Origin: Frankiaceae bacterium
GTDB taxonomy: Bacteria > Actinomycetota > Actinomycetes > Mycobacteriales > SCTD01
DNA: 27,624 bases
NCBI GenBank assembly: GCA_947479995.1
Contig: CANKBT010000004.1
Location: 1-27,624, forward strand
Reading direction: 5' to 3'
Shown here: one piece after another, positions 5,723-14,178 of the stretch
Position numbering within the stretch: position 1 is the stretch's first letter
How the letters are laid out: each line of letters starts with the position of its first letter
Notes under the pieces: model-generated
What the model saw: the letters and a program-made list of their open reading frames with translations, nothing else
Told to the model about the DNA's origin: nothing
Databases searched by the model: none
Program-made: the position numbers and the translations under genes

Positions 5723-6622
5723 GTGACCCGCACGGTGCTCCTCGTCGCCCACACCGGCCGCGAGGCCAACGCCGCCGCGGCGCGGCGCGTGGTCCTGCGG
5801 CTCCAGGAGGCCGGCGTCGCGGTCCGGGTGCTGCAGGACGAGGCCGCCGACATCGGGCTGACCGGCATCGAGGTCTGCCAGTTCGACCCCGACGCGGCGG
5901 CCGGCGCCGAGGTCGTGCTCGTGCTCGGCGGCGACGGCTCGATCCTGCGCGCGGCCGAGCTGGCCCGCGAGGCCCGCGTGCCCCTGCTCGGCGTCAACCT
6001 CGGGCGGGTCGGCTTCCTGGCCGCGGCGGAGTCCGAGGACCTCGACGCCACCGTCGAGTCGCTCCTGGAGCGGGCGTACGAGGTGGAGGAGCGGATCACG
6101 CTCGACGTGACCGTGCTGTGCCACGGCGAGCCCGCCTCGACCGGCTGGGCGCTCAACGAGGCGACCGTCGAGAAGGCCGCGCGCGAGCGGATGCTCGAGG
6201 TCGTCGTCGAGGTCGACGGCCGGCCGCTGTCGCGCTGGGGCTGCGACGGCGTCATCGCCGCGACGCCGACGGGCAGCACGGCGTACGCCTTCAGCTCCGG
6301 CGGGCCGGTGGTGTGGCCGGGCGTCGACGCCTTCGTGCTGGTGCCGAACAGCGCGCACGCGCTGTTCGCGCGGCCGCTGGTGCTCGGCGGCACGTCGACG
6401 GTCGCCCTGGAGGTGCTGCCCAGCGGCGCCTCGGCGGTGCTGGCCTGCGACGGCCGGCGCACCCTGCCGCTGCCGCACGGCTCGCGCATCGAGGTGCGGC
6501 GCGGCGCGCTGCCGGTGCTGCTCGCGCGCACCCGGGCGGTGCCCTTCACCGACACCCTGGTGAGCAAGTTCGGGCTGCCCGTCGAGGGCTGGCGCGGCGC
6601 CGCGGAGCACCGGCAGGCCTAG
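5723..6622 (+). CDS. nadK: NAD kinase
   Basis: The enzyme phosphorylates NAD to NADP using ATP or polyphosphate, in the cytosol. The product has 299 residues. The signature GGDGS is in VLVLGGDGSILRAAELA (about residue 75), followed by VPLLGVNLGRVGFL. ALNEATVEK carries the conserved Asn-Glu. The Gly/Thr-rich motif DGVIAATPTGSTAYAFSSGG is complete. DTLVSKFGLPVEGWRG near the end matches the C-terminal region of actinobacterial enzymes. The start GTG 5723 gives MTRTVLLVAHTGR, the usual first strand. It lies 28 bases after tlyA and before recN, the classic tlyA-nadK-recN order. It is probably leaderless. No irregularities were seen. Confidence 0.95.
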   Translation: MTRTVLLVAHTGREANAAAARRVVLRLQEAGVAVRVLQDEAADIGLTGIEVCQFDPDAAAGAEVVLVLGGDGSILRAAELAREARVPLLGVNLGRVGFLAAAESEDLDATVESLLERAYEVEERITLDVTVLCHGEPASTGWALNEATVEKAARERMLEVVVEVDGRPLSRWGCDGVIAATPTGSTAYAFSSGGPVVWPGVDAFVLVPNSAHALFARPLVLGGTSTVALEVLPSGASAVLACDGRRTLPLPHGSRIEVRRGALPVLLARTRAVPFTDTLVSKFGLPVEGWRGAAEHRQA

Positions 6623-6679
6623 CCCGCGCGGGCCGCGCCCGCGTGTGGACGCCTCCCCGGCGCTGTCGCCGCGCGCCCG

Positions 6680-6685
6680 TACGCT
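6680..6685 (+). promoter_or_regulatory. Putative leaderless -10 of recN (TACGCT)
   Basis: TACGCT lies exactly 7 bases before GTG 6693, the start that gives the conserved RecN N terminus. Upstream bases are G/C only and no Shine-Dalgarno is present, which suggests a leaderless mRNA. Confidence 0.55.
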
Positions 6686-6692
6686 CGGGACC

Positions 6693-8432
6693 GTGCTCGA
6701 GGAGATGCGGATCCGGGGGCTCGGCGTCATCGACGACGCCGTGCTGGAACTCGCCCCGGGCCTGACCGTCGTCACCGGCGAGACCGGTGCGGGCAAGACG
6801 ATGGTGGTGCAGGGGCTGTCGCTGCTGTTCGGCGGCCGCGGCGACGCCGGGCGCGTGCGGCCGGGCGAGGCGCGGGCGGTCGTCGAGGGGCGCCTGGTGC
6901 TGCCGGCCGACCACCCGGCCGTCGCGCGGGCGGTCGACGCCGGCGGCGAGCTCGACGACGGGGCGCTGCTGCTGTCGCGCTCGGTCGCCGCCGACGGGCG
7001 GTCGCGGGCGCACGTCGGCGGGCGCGGGGTGCCGGTCGGCGTGCTGGGCGAGCTGGCGGAGTCGCTGCTCGCCGTGCACGGCCAGAGCGACCAGCAGCGC
7101 CTGCTGCAGCCGGCGCGCCAGCGCGACGCGCTCGACCGCTTCGGCGGGCTCGGCGAGGCGCGCACCGCCGTCGCCGACGCCTTCGCCGCCTGGCGGGCGA
7201 CGAGCGCCGAGCTGGCGCGGCTGACCGCCGAGGCGCAGGAGCGGCGGCGCGAGGCCGAGCTGCTGCGCGCCGGGCTGTCCGAGGTCGAGCAGGCCGCGCC
7301 GCAGCCGGGCGAGGACGACCTGCTGCGCGCCGAGGTGCGCCGCCTCGACGCCGCCGACGAGCTGCGGGCCGCCGCGGCGACCGCCTCGGAGGCGCTGACC
7401 GGCACCGAGACCGGCGACGAGCCCGACGCGCTCGGCCTGCTCGTGGCGGCCAGGCGGGCGCTCGAGGGGGCGGTCGACGCCGACCCGGCGCTCGCCCCGC
7501 TCGCCGCGCGGGTGGCCGAGGCGGCGCTGCTCGTCGGCGACGTCGCCGGCGACGTGGCCTCGTACGCGTCGGGCGTCGACGTCGACCCGGCCGCCCTCGC
7601 CACGGCGCAGGAGCGCCTGGCCGTGCTCACCGCGCTGGTGCGCCGGCACGCCCCCGACGGCGCCGTCGACGACGTGCTGGCCTGGGCCGAGCGGGCCTCG
7701 GCCCGGCTGCTCGAGCTCGACGGCACCGGCGACCGCCTCGTCGAGCTCGCCGACCGGGAGCGGGCGCAGGCCGCGCGGCTCGCCGAGCTCGCCGCGGGCC
7801 TGACGCGGGCCCGCGAGCAGGCCGCCGCGCGCTTCGGCGACGCGGTCTCGGCCGAGCTGGCCGAGCTGGCCATGCCGCACGCCCGGGTGTCGGCCGGCGT
7901 CACCCAGCGCGACGACCCCGAGGGGCTGCCGGTCGGCGACCGGCGGCTGGCCGTCGGGCCGCACGGGGTCGACGACGTCGAGCTGCTGCTCGCCCCGCAC
8001 CCCGGCGCCCCGCCCCGGGCGCTGCACCGCGGCGCGTCCGGCGGTGAACTCTCGCGCGTCATGCTGGCCGTCGAGGTGGTCTTCGCCGGCTCGGACCCGG
8101 TGCCGGTGATGGTCTTCGACGAGGTCGACGCCGGCGTCGGCGGCCGCGCGGCGGTCGAGGTCGGCCGGCGGCTGGCCCGGCTGGCCCGCGACCACCAGGT
8201 GCTCGTCGTCACGCACCTGCCGCAGGTCGCGGCCTTCGCCGACACGCACCTGCTCGTGGTCAAGAGCGACGACGGCAGCGTCACCGCCAGCGGGGTCGCG
8301 CGGCTCGACGACGCCGCCCGCGTCGCCGAGCTGTCGCGGATGCTCGCCGGCCACGACAGCGGGCTGGCCCGCGGCCACGCCGAGGAGCTGCTGGCCAGCA
8401 GCAAGGCCCTCGTGGCGCAGGACGCCGCCTGA
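6693..8432 (+). CDS. recN: DNA repair protein RecN
   Basis: RecN is an SMC-like ATPase acting early in double-strand break repair. The product has 579 residues. GTG 6693 gives MLEEMRIRGLGVIDDAVLEL, the normal start; the longer frame from 6645 would add an unrelated Ala/Pro stretch. Walker A is GETGAGKT with Lys35, followed by GLSLLFGGRGDAGRVRPGE. HGQSDQQRLLQPARQRDALD is the RecN Q-loop region. The middle (about residues 160-400) is a helical coiled coil rich in Ala/Glu/Arg. The ABC signature is GASGGELSRVMLA, Walker B is VMVFDEVDAGVGG, and VLVVTHLPQVAAFADTH holds the switch His. All motifs are intact. nadK lies directly upstream. Confidence 0.96.
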   Translation: MLEEMRIRGLGVIDDAVLELAPGLTVVTGETGAGKTMVVQGLSLLFGGRGDAGRVRPGEARAVVEGRLVLPADHPAVARAVDAGGELDDGALLLSRSVAADGRSRAHVGGRGVPVGVLGELAESLLAVHGQSDQQRLLQPARQRDALDRFGGLGEARTAVADAFAAWRATSAELARLTAEAQERRREAELLRAGLSEVEQAAPQPGEDDLLRAEVRRLDAADELRAAAATASEALTGTETGDEPDALGLLVAARRALEGAVDADPALAPLAARVAEAALLVGDVAGDVASYASGVDVDPAALATAQERLAVLTALVRRHAPDGAVDDVLAWAERASARLLELDGTGDRLVELADRERAQAARLAELAAGLTRAREQAAARFGDAVSAELAELAMPHARVSAGVTQRDDPEGLPVGDRRLAVGPHGVDDVELLLAPHPGAPPRALHRGASGGELSRVMLAVEVVFAGSDPVPVMVFDEVDAGVGGRAAVEVGRRLARLARDHQVLVVTHLPQVAAFADTHLLVVKSDDGSVTASGVARLDDAARVAELSRMLAGHDSGLARGHAEELLASSKALVAQDAA

Positions 8433-8476
8433 CGCCGTCCCGGCGCGCGCCCGCCGGAGCGCGTCGACCCGCTGGC

Positions 8477-8490
8477 CGCGCCCGGGCGCG
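8477..8490. terminator. Palindrome between recN and the acetyltransferase gene
   Basis: CGCGCCCGGGCGCG is a perfect 14-bp palindrome in the 76-base gap after recN, just before the putative -10 of the next gene. It could form a weak terminator stem or be an operator. Palindromes of this composition also arise by chance at this G+C content. Confidence 0.3.
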
Positions 8491-8495
8491 CGTGG

Positions 8496-8501
8496 CAGCC
8501 T
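8496..8501 (+). promoter_or_regulatory. Putative leaderless -10 of the acetyltransferase gene (CAGCCT)
   Basis: GGCAGCCT places CAGCCT 7 bases before GTG 8509. It has the same spacing and flanking GG as the site before steA. No ribosome binding site is visible. Confidence 0.45.
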
Positions 8502-8508
8502 CCGGCGC

Positions 8509-9675
8509 GTGACCCTCGACGTCCGCCCGCTGGCCGAGAGCGACCTCGACGAGGCGTGGGCCCTCGGCCTCACGGCCTTCGGCGGCGAGCCTGGCACCCC
8601 CCGCCGCGACGCGCCGCACCGCCAGCAGTGGGGCGCCTTCGAGGGCGGCCGGCTGCTCGGCAAGGCCAGCCTGCTGCGCTACGCGCAGTGGTTCGGCGGC
8701 CGCCCGGTGCCGATGGCCGGGGTCGCCGGCGTGGCGGTGCGCCCCGAGGCGCGGGGCCGCGGCGTCAGCCGCGCGCTCGTGCGGGCCCTCGCGGCCAGCG
8801 CGGTCGCGCAGGGGCTGCCCGTGAGCGCGCTGTTCCCGACCGCCCCGGGCGTCTACCGCGGCCTGGGCTGGGAAGTCGTGGGCAGCCTCGACGAGACCCG
8901 GCTCGCGGTGTCGGACCTCGCCCGGCTGGCCCCGGTGCCGGGAGTGCGCCTGCGACCGGCCGGCGAGGACGACGGCCCGGCGCTGCAGGAGCTGTGGAAC
9001 GACGCCGCCAGCGCGGGCAACGGCCAGCTGACGCGCACCGGCCCGCTGTTCGCCGGCGGCGCGGCCGCCGAGGCGCTCGAGGCCGAGGTCGTCACGCTGG
9101 CCGAGGTCGGCACGGCGGCGGTCGGCTACCTGTCGTACGACCGCGGGCGCGGCTACGGCCCCGACAGCGCGCTGCGGGTGTGGGAGATGGTGGCCCGCAC
9201 GGACCTCGCCGCGCGCGCCCTGCTCGGCACGCTCGGCGCGTGGGACACCGTCGTCGGCGGCGTGCACTGGCGCGGCGACACCGGCGACCTCGCGCTCCTG
9301 CTCGACCGCGTCGTGCCCCGGCCGTACGAGACGCGGCCGTGGTCGCTCCGCCTGCTCGACCCGGACGCCGCCGTCGCCGCCCGGGGCTGGTCGGCCGACG
9401 CCGAGGCGGCGTTCGTGCTGCTCGACCCGGAGGCCGCGGGCACCGGGGGGCAGCCCGAGCGCGCGGTGCGCCTGGTCGTCCGCGGCGGTGACGGGCGCCT
9501 CGAGCCGGCCGACCCCGCGGGCCTGCCGCGCTTGCACGTGCGCGGCCTCGCGGTGCTGTTCGCGGGCGGCGCCAGCACGGTGCGGCTGCAGCGCACCGGC
9601 CTGCTCGACGGCCCGCTGCCGGCCCTCGACGCCGCCTTCGCGGGCCCGGCGCCGGTGCTGCTGGACTACTTCTGA
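8509..9675 (+). CDS. Eis-like GNAT N-acetyltransferase
   Basis: The product has 388 residues in the tripartite layout of the Eis family: an N-terminal GNAT domain, a second GNAT-like domain and a C-terminal SCP2-like domain. Acetyl-CoA binding is visible in GVAVRPEARGRGVSRALV (residues 74-91). FPTAPGVYRGLGWEV carries Tyr116, at the position of the catalytic Tyr126 of mycobacterial Eis. The protein ends in DYF, so a Phe carboxylate is available; Eis enzymes use the C-terminal carboxylate as general base. Eis proteins acetylate amines, including aminoglycosides and some protein lysines, but many family members have unknown substrates, so no drug resistance role is claimed. The gene is a single unit between recN and steA and is probably leaderless. 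Confidence 0.88.
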   Translation: MTLDVRPLAESDLDEAWALGLTAFGGEPGTPRRDAPHRQQWGAFEGGRLLGKASLLRYAQWFGGRPVPMAGVAGVAVRPEARGRGVSRALVRALAASAVAQGLPVSALFPTAPGVYRGLGWEVVGSLDETRLAVSDLARLAPVPGVRLRPAGEDDGPALQELWNDAASAGNGQLTRTGPLFAGGAAAEALEAEVVTLAEVGTAAVGYLSYDRGRGYGPDSALRVWEMVARTDLAARALLGTLGAWDTVVGGVHWRGDTGDLALLLDRVVPRPYETRPWSLRLLDPDAAVAARGWSADAEAAFVLLDPEAAGTGGQPERAVRLVVRGGDGRLEPADPAGLPRLHVRGLAVLFAGGASTVRLQRTGLLDGPLPALDAAFAGPAPVLLDYF

Positions 9676-9712
9676 CCCGCGCGCCCCGCCCGGCCGGGGG
9701 GCCCCGCTCTGG

Positions 9713-9718
9713 CAGACT
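9713..9718 (+). promoter_or_regulatory. Putative leaderless -10 of steA (CAGACT)
   Basis: GGCAGACT places CAGACT 7 bases before ATG 9726. There is no Shine-Dalgarno. It may drive the whole steA-to-membrane-protein gene chain. Confidence 0.5.
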
Positions 9719-9725
9719 CGGCCGC

Positions 9726-10904
9726 ATGAGGCTGGCTCCGCGGCGCAACAGGCAGGTCGTCGACCTGCCCGGCGTCACGGGCACCGCCCGCCTCGACCAC
9801 CGCACCAAGGCCCTCACCAAGCGGCTCCGCCCGGGCGACATCGCGGTCGTCGACCACGTCGACATCGACCGGGTCAGCGCCGACGCGCTCGTCGGCTGCA
9901 AGGTCGCGGCGGTCGTCAACGCCGCGCCGAGCACCAGCGGCCGCTACCCCAACCTCGGCCCGGAGATCCTGCTCGCGCACGGCATCGCGCTCGTCGACGG
10001 CGTCGGCGCCGACGTCTTCGCGGCGGTGTCCGAGGGCGACGAGGTGCGCCTGGAGGGCGGCACGCTCTACGCCGGCGACGACCCGGTGGCCACCGGGACC
10101 GTGCAGACCGCCGAGACGGTCGAGGCCGCGATGTCGGAGGCGCGCGCCGGCCTGGCCACGCAGCTCGAGGCCTTCGCCGCGAACACCATGGAGTACCTGC
10201 TCAAGGAGCGCGACCTGCTCCTGGACGGCATCGGCGTGCCCGACATCGCCACCGACCTGCAGGGCCGCCACGCGCTCATCGTGGTCCGCGGCTACGACTA
10301 CAAGCAGGACATCGCGGTGCTCCGGCCGTACATCCGCGAGTACAAGCCGGTGCTCATCGGCGTCGACGGCGGCGCCGACGCGCTCATCGAGGCCGGCTAC
10401 AAGCCGCACCTCATCGTCGGCGACATGGACTCCGTCTCGGACGCCGCGCTGCGCTCCGGCGCCGAGGTGGTCGTGCACGCGTACGCCGACGGGCGCGCGC
10501 CCGGCCTGCCGCGGGTGCAGTCGCTCGGCGTCGAGGCCGTCGTCTTCCCGGCGGCCGGCACCAGCGAGGACGTCGCCATGCTGCTCGCCGACGAGAAGGG
10601 CGCCACGCTCATCGTCGCGGTGGGCACCCACGCCACGCTGGTGGAGTTCCTCGACAAGGGCCGGGCCGGCATGTCGAGCACGTTCCTCACCCGGCTGCGG
10701 GTGGGCGGCAAGCTCGTCGACGCCAAGGGCGTGAGCCGGCTCTACCGCAGCCGGATCTCGTCGTGGTCCCTGTTCTTCCTCGTGCTCGCGACGCTGGTCG
10801 CGATGGCCGCGGTGCTGTCGGTGTCCGACGTCGGCGGCGCGTACGGCCGGCTGCTCGCCGACCAGTGGAACGACGTGCTGTTCCGGCTGCGGGAGCTGTT
10901 CTGA
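9726..10904 (+). CDS. steA: Cytokinetic ring / septation protein SteA
   Basis: The product has 392 residues and belongs to the actinobacterial SteA family, linked to septation. The N terminus is RTKALTKRLRPGDIAVVDH followed by DRVSADALVGCKVAAVVNAAPS, typical of the family. The middle contains a thiamine-pyrophosphokinase-like fold with LIGVDGGADALIEAGYKPH and IVGDMDSVSD, the family's GDxDS-like motif. A single C-terminal membrane segment, WSLFFLVLATLVAMAAVLSV, precedes a short tail ending in RELF, which suggests membrane anchoring with the main domain in the cytosol. The next gene, steB, begins 3 bases after the stop. Whether the TPK-like domain is catalytic here is unknown. The ATG start fits both the family and the -10 spacing. 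Confidence 0.92.
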   Translation: MRLAPRRNRQVVDLPGVTGTARLDHRTKALTKRLRPGDIAVVDHVDIDRVSADALVGCKVAAVVNAAPSTSGRYPNLGPEILLAHGIALVDGVGADVFAAVSEGDEVRLEGGTLYAGDDPVATGTVQTAETVEAAMSEARAGLATQLEAFAANTMEYLLKERDLLLDGIGVPDIATDLQGRHALIVVRGYDYKQDIAVLRPYIREYKPVLIGVDGGADALIEAGYKPHLIVGDMDSVSDAALRSGAEVVVHAYADGRAPGLPRVQSLGVEAVVFPAAGTSEDVAMLLADEKGATLIVAVGTHATLVEFLDKGRAGMSSTFLTRLRVGGKLVDAKGVSRLYRSRISSWSLFFLVLATLVAMAAVLSVSDVGGAYGRLLADQWNDVLFRLRELF

Positions 10905-10907
10905 CCC

Positions 10908-11858
10908 GTGGTCGACTTCCGCTACCACCTCGTCTCGATCATCGCCGTGTTCCTGGCGCTGGCCCTCGGCATCGTCGTCGGCACCACCGCGCTCAACGGC
11001 CGCCTGCCCGGTGACCTCGAGGGCCGCATCGACGGGCTGACCGGCGAGAAGCGCGCGCTCGAGGACACCGTCGGCGAGCTGCGCGAGACCACCGACGGCG
11101 ACGCGCGCGTGCTCGAGCAGCTCGGCCCGGGCGCGGTCGACGGCCGGCTCGCCGGCCGCCGGGTCGTCGTCGTCAGCACCCCCAACGCGCCCTCGGAGCT
11201 GCGCGAGGAGCTCGTGCCGGTGCTCGAGGAGGCCGGCGCCACCGTCAGCGACGTCGTCACCCTGCGCCCCGACCTGCTCGACCCGGCCAAGACGGAGGCG
11301 CTCGAGGCCGTCGTCGACCGGGTCGCGCCCGACGGCGCGGAGCTGTCCGGCGACCCGGTGCAGCGCGCGTCGCAGGAGCTGGCGGCCGCGCTGCTCGAGC
11401 CCGTCGGCGAGCCGGGCCTCGACCTCGAGGCCGGGCGCCAAATCCTGTCGGCCTTCGTCGAGCTCGACCTCATCGCGCTCGAGGGCGAGGAGGTCGAGGA
11501 CGTCGGCCGCGCGTCGCTGGCCGTGCTGCTCACCGGCGAGCCGGTCGGCGGCGCCGACGTCGAGGGCACGGCCGCCCGCATCACCTCGCTCGTCGGCCTG
11601 GCCGGCGCCCTCGACGCCGCCGGCGACGGCGCGGTCGTCGGCGGCCCGGTCACCGCGACCGACGAGGGCGGCCTGCTGCGCGCCCTGCGCGAGGACGACG
11701 CCGCCCGCGAGGCCGTGAGCACCGTCGACGGCCTGGAGCGCATCACCGGCCGGCTGGTCACCGTGCTCGCCCTGCAGGAGCAGGCGACAGGCACCGCCGG
11801 CCGCTACGGCACGGGCGAGGGGGCCGACGAGCCGCTGCCCGGCGCGGTGGAGGGCTGA
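10908..11858 (+). CDS. steB: SteB / MctB-family membrane protein
   Basis: The product has 316 residues from GTG 10908. It starts VDFRYHLVSIIAVFLALALG, the hallmark of the family known as copper transporter MctB in mycobacteria (Rv1698) and SteB elsewhere. One N-terminal membrane helix (residues 8-28) is followed by a coiled-coil segment (GLTGEKRALEDTVGELRETT) and a large domain with RRVVVVSTPNAPSELREELV and repeated alpha/beta elements, probably outside the membrane. I recall steA-steB as a conserved pair and its association with septation. Copper export was proposed for the mycobacterial protein; I see no obvious Cys/Met metal cluster here, so a structural septation role seems likelier. Its stop overlaps the CTG proposed as the start of the next gene. 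Confidence 0.9.
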   Translation: MVDFRYHLVSIIAVFLALALGIVVGTTALNGRLPGDLEGRIDGLTGEKRALEDTVGELRETTDGDARVLEQLGPGAVDGRLAGRRVVVVSTPNAPSELREELVPVLEEAGATVSDVVTLRPDLLDPAKTEALEAVVDRVAPDGAELSGDPVQRASQELAAALLEPVGEPGLDLEAGRQILSAFVELDLIALEGEEVEDVGRASLAVLLTGEPVGGADVEGTAARITSLVGLAGALDAAGDGAVVGGPVTATDEGGLLRALREDDAAREAVSTVDGLERITGRLVTVLALQEQATGTAGRYGTGEGADEPLPGAVEG

Positions 11859-12628
11859 CGCACCCGGGCCGCGGGCAGGACGCCGCCGGTGCCGCGCTGC
11901 TCGCCGCGGGCACGGCCCTGCTCGCCGCGCACGCACCGCCGCCCGGCGGCGCGGCCCGCTGGGCCCGCACCAACCACCGGGGCGGCACGGTCTCGCTCAC
12001 CAGCGGGCCGGCGCTCGCCCTGGCGCTCGCGACGCGCGGCACGCCCGCGTCCGCGCTGGTCGCGCTGGCCGCCGGCGCCCTCGGCGCGTACGACGACGTG
12101 GCCGGCCAGCGCGAGGACCAGCGCGGGGCCAAGGGCCTGCGCGGGCACCTCGGCGCGCTGGCGCGCGGCCAGGTCACCTCCGGCGGGGTGAAGACCGGCG
12201 GCCTGGCGCTCACCGGCCTGGCCGGGGCCGCCCTCGCCGGGCGCCGCGGCCCGGCGCTGCTGGTCGGCGGCGCGGTCGTCGCCGGCAGCGCCAACCTGCT
12301 CAACCTGCTCGACCTGCGGCCCGGCCGGGCGCTCAAGACCGGCCTGCTCGGCGCGCTGGCGCTGCGGCAGCCGGCCGCGGCGGGCGCCGCCGCCGCGCTG
12401 CTGCCGGCCGACCTGGGCGAGCGCCAGATGCTCGGCGACGCCGGCGCCAACGCCCTCGGCGCGGCCCTCGGCCTGGCGCTCGTCGAGCGCACCGGCCTGC
12501 GGGGGAGCGCGGCCGCCCTGGCGGTGCTCGCCGCGCTGACGCTGGCGTCGGAGCGCGTGTCGTTCACCGCGGTCATCGCCCGCACCCCGCCGCTGCGCGC
12601 CCTGGACGAGCTCGGGCGCCGGCGGTGA
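11855..12628 (+). CDS. MraY/WecA-like phosphoglycosyltransferase, short form
   Basis: This is a polytopic membrane protein with the landmark motifs of the polyprenyl-phosphate sugar-1-phosphate transferase family: ARTNHRGGTVSLTSGPALA; the catalytic-type LGAYDDVAGQREDQRG (Asp-Asp); KGLRGHLGALARGQVTSGG; NLLNLLDLRPGRALK (third acidic motif); and LGDAGANALGAALGLA. Such enzymes put a sugar phosphate on a lipid carrier. At about 257 residues it is shorter than MraY (about 360), so some membrane helices are missing or merged. The first canonical start in frame, GTG 12098, would remove the RTNHRG motif and the first Asp. In-frame CTG 11855 overlaps the steB stop as CTGA. GGAGGG directly abuts it, which is too close for a normal ribosome binding site, so the exact start is uncertain. 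It overlaps murJ by 4 bases. Confidence 0.78.
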   Translation: MTHPGRGQDAAGAALLAAGTALLAAHAPPPGGAARWARTNHRGGTVSLTSGPALALALATRGTPASALVALAAGALGAYDDVAGQREDQRGAKGLRGHLGALARGQVTSGGVKTGGLALTGLAGAALAGRRGPALLVGGAVVAGSANLLNLLDLRPGRALKTGLLGALALRQPAAAGAAAALLPADLGERQMLGDAGANALGAALGLALVERTGLRGSAAALAVLAALTLASERVSFTAVIARTPPLRALDELGRRR

Positions 12629-14178
12629 GGCGGGCCGCCGGCACGCTGCTCGGCGCGGCCGCCGGGATCGCCGTCGTCACGGTCGTCGCCCGCGCCGTCG
12701 GCTTCGGCCGCACCGCCGTCTTCAGCCAGGCCGTCGGGCTGGACTGCCTCGGCAGCACGTACCAGGTCGTCAACGCCGTGCCCAACGTCGTCTTCGAGGT
12801 CGTGGCGGGCGGCGCGCTCGCCTCGCTCGTCGTGCCGGTGCTCGCGCCCGCGGTGGCCGCCGGCGACCGCGAGGCGGCGTCGCGCACGACGTCCGCGCTG
12901 CTCACCTGGACGCTCGTCGTGCTCGTGCCGGTGGCGCTGCTCGGGCTGCTGGTCGCCCCGCTGGCCGTGCGGCTGCTGCTCGGCGGCGACCCGGCGTGCG
13001 GGCCCGCGGCGCAGGAGGTCGGCACCTCGATGCTGCGGGTCTTCCTGCCCCAGGTCGTGCTGTACGGCGTCGCCGTCGTGCTCACCGGCGTGCTGCAGGC
13101 CCACCGGCGCTTCCTCGGCCCGGCGGTCGCGCCGCTCGTGTCGAGCCTCGTCGTCGCCGGGGCGTACCTGGTGTTCGCTTCCCGCGGGCGGCAGGACCTC
13201 GACGCCCTCAGCCGCAGCCAGGAGCTGGTGCTGTCGGTCGGCACCACCCTCGGCGTCGCCGCCCTGGCCCTCGCGGTGGTGGTGCCGCTGCGCGGCACCG
13301 GCCTGCGCGTGCGGCCGACGCTGCGCTTCCCCGACGGGGTGGCCGGCCGGGCGCGCGGGCTCGCCGGGGCCGGGCTGGCGGGGCTCGCCGCGCAGCAGCT
13401 CGCGCTCGTCGTCGCCCTGCGGCTGGCCGCGGGGGAGCGCACCGGGCCGGCGGTCTTCACCGTCGCGATGACGCTGTTCCTGCTGCCCTGGGCGGTGCTC
13501 GCCGTGCCGGTCGCGACGAGCGCCTTCCCCCGGCTGGCCGCCGCGGACGCCGCGGAGTACGCCGCGCTGTCCGGCCGGGTGCTGCGGGTCGTGCTGGCCC
13601 TGACCCTCGGCGGCGCGGCCGTGCTGTTCGCGGTCGCCGAGCCGGTGGCCCGGCTCCTCGACGAGGGGGCGTCGCTCGCCGGCGCCGTGCGCGGCTTCGC
13701 CCCCGGCCTGGTCGGCTACGGCCTGCTGGCCCTGCTCACCCGCGTGCTCTACGCCCGCGGGGGCGGCCGCGCGGCTGCCACCGCGACCGTGGCCGGCTGG
13801 CTCGCGGTCGTGGCGGCCGACGTCGCCCTCGTCGCGCTGACCGGCCTGGAGCGGGCGACCGCGCTGGCCCTCGGCAACGCCGTCGGCATGACGCTCGCGG
13901 CGCTGCTGCTGCTGCGCGCCCTGCACCGCACCGCCCCCGCCGCGCTGGACGGCGCGGCCCGCACCGCCGCCGTCGGGCTGGCCGCCGCGGCCCTGCCCGC
14001 GGCCGCCGCGCTGGCGGCGCCCGACGTGACCTCCGTGCCCGCCAGCCTGGGCCTGGCGGCCGCCCTCGCCGTCGGGGTCACGGCGGTGTACGCCGCCGGG
14101 CTGCGGGTCGGCGACCCGGCCGGCTTCGCCGCCCTGCGGTCGGGCGCCCCGCGCGGGGAGGCGCTCGCCCGTGGCTGA
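12625..14178 (+). CDS. murJ: MurJ-family lipid II flippase
   Basis: This is a MATE/MVF-type integral membrane protein of 517 residues with about 14 hydrophobic segments. MurJ flips lipid II or related lipid-linked sugars outward across the membrane. The N-terminal signature GIAVVTVVARAVGFGRTAVF and STYQVVNAVPNVVFEVVAGG match the first two helices of the family, including the conserved Arg and the PN. Later segments keep the LPWAVLAVPVATSAFPRL pattern typical of MurJ. Residues after about 430 form extra hydrophobic helices. GTG 12625 overlaps the previous stop as GTGA. Actinobacteria often carry more than one MVF protein, so this may not be the essential copy: its partners here are a MraY-like enzyme and a glycosyltransferase rather than the mur operon. 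Confidence 0.85.
   Translation: MRRAAGTLLGAAAGIAVVTVVARAVGFGRTAVFSQAVGLDCLGSTYQVVNAVPNVVFEVVAGGALASLVVPVLAPAVAAGDREAASRTTSALLTWTLVVLVPVALLGLLVAPLAVRLLLGGDPACGPAAQEVGTSMLRVFLPQVVLYGVAVVLTGVLQAHRRFLGPAVAPLVSSLVVAGAYLVFASRGRQDLDALSRSQELVLSVGTTLGVAALALAVVVPLRGTGLRVRPTLRFPDGVAGRARGLAGAGLAGLAAQQLALVVALRLAAGERTGPAVFTVAMTLFLLPWAVLAVPVATSAFPRLAAADAAEYAALSGRVLRVVLALTLGGAAVLFAVAEPVARLLDEGASLAGAVRGFAPGLVGYGLLALLTRVLYARGGGRAAATATVAGWLAVVAADVALVALTGLERATALALGNAVGMTLAALLLLRALHRTAPAALDGAARTAAVGLAAAALPAAAALAAPDVTSVPASLGLAAALAVGVTAVYAAGLRVGDPAGFAALRSGAPRGEALARG

Noticed and set aside
3577..6567. Very long antisense open frame (996 codons) opposite the phasin-like gene, tlyA and nadK
   Set aside because: Its translation is Arg/Ala/Pro/Ser-rich noise, as expected when G/C third positions remove stop codons on the opposite strand. 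The plus-strand genes have clear families and motifs.
6645..6692. Upstream start of recN at GTG 6645
   Set aside because: It adds an unrelated Ala/Pro/Arg stretch and would run through the TACGCT box placed 7 bases before the conserved start.
5441..8404. 987-codon antisense frame opposite nadK and recN
   Set aside because: Ser/Ala/Arg-rich composition without motifs. recN and nadK fully explain the region.
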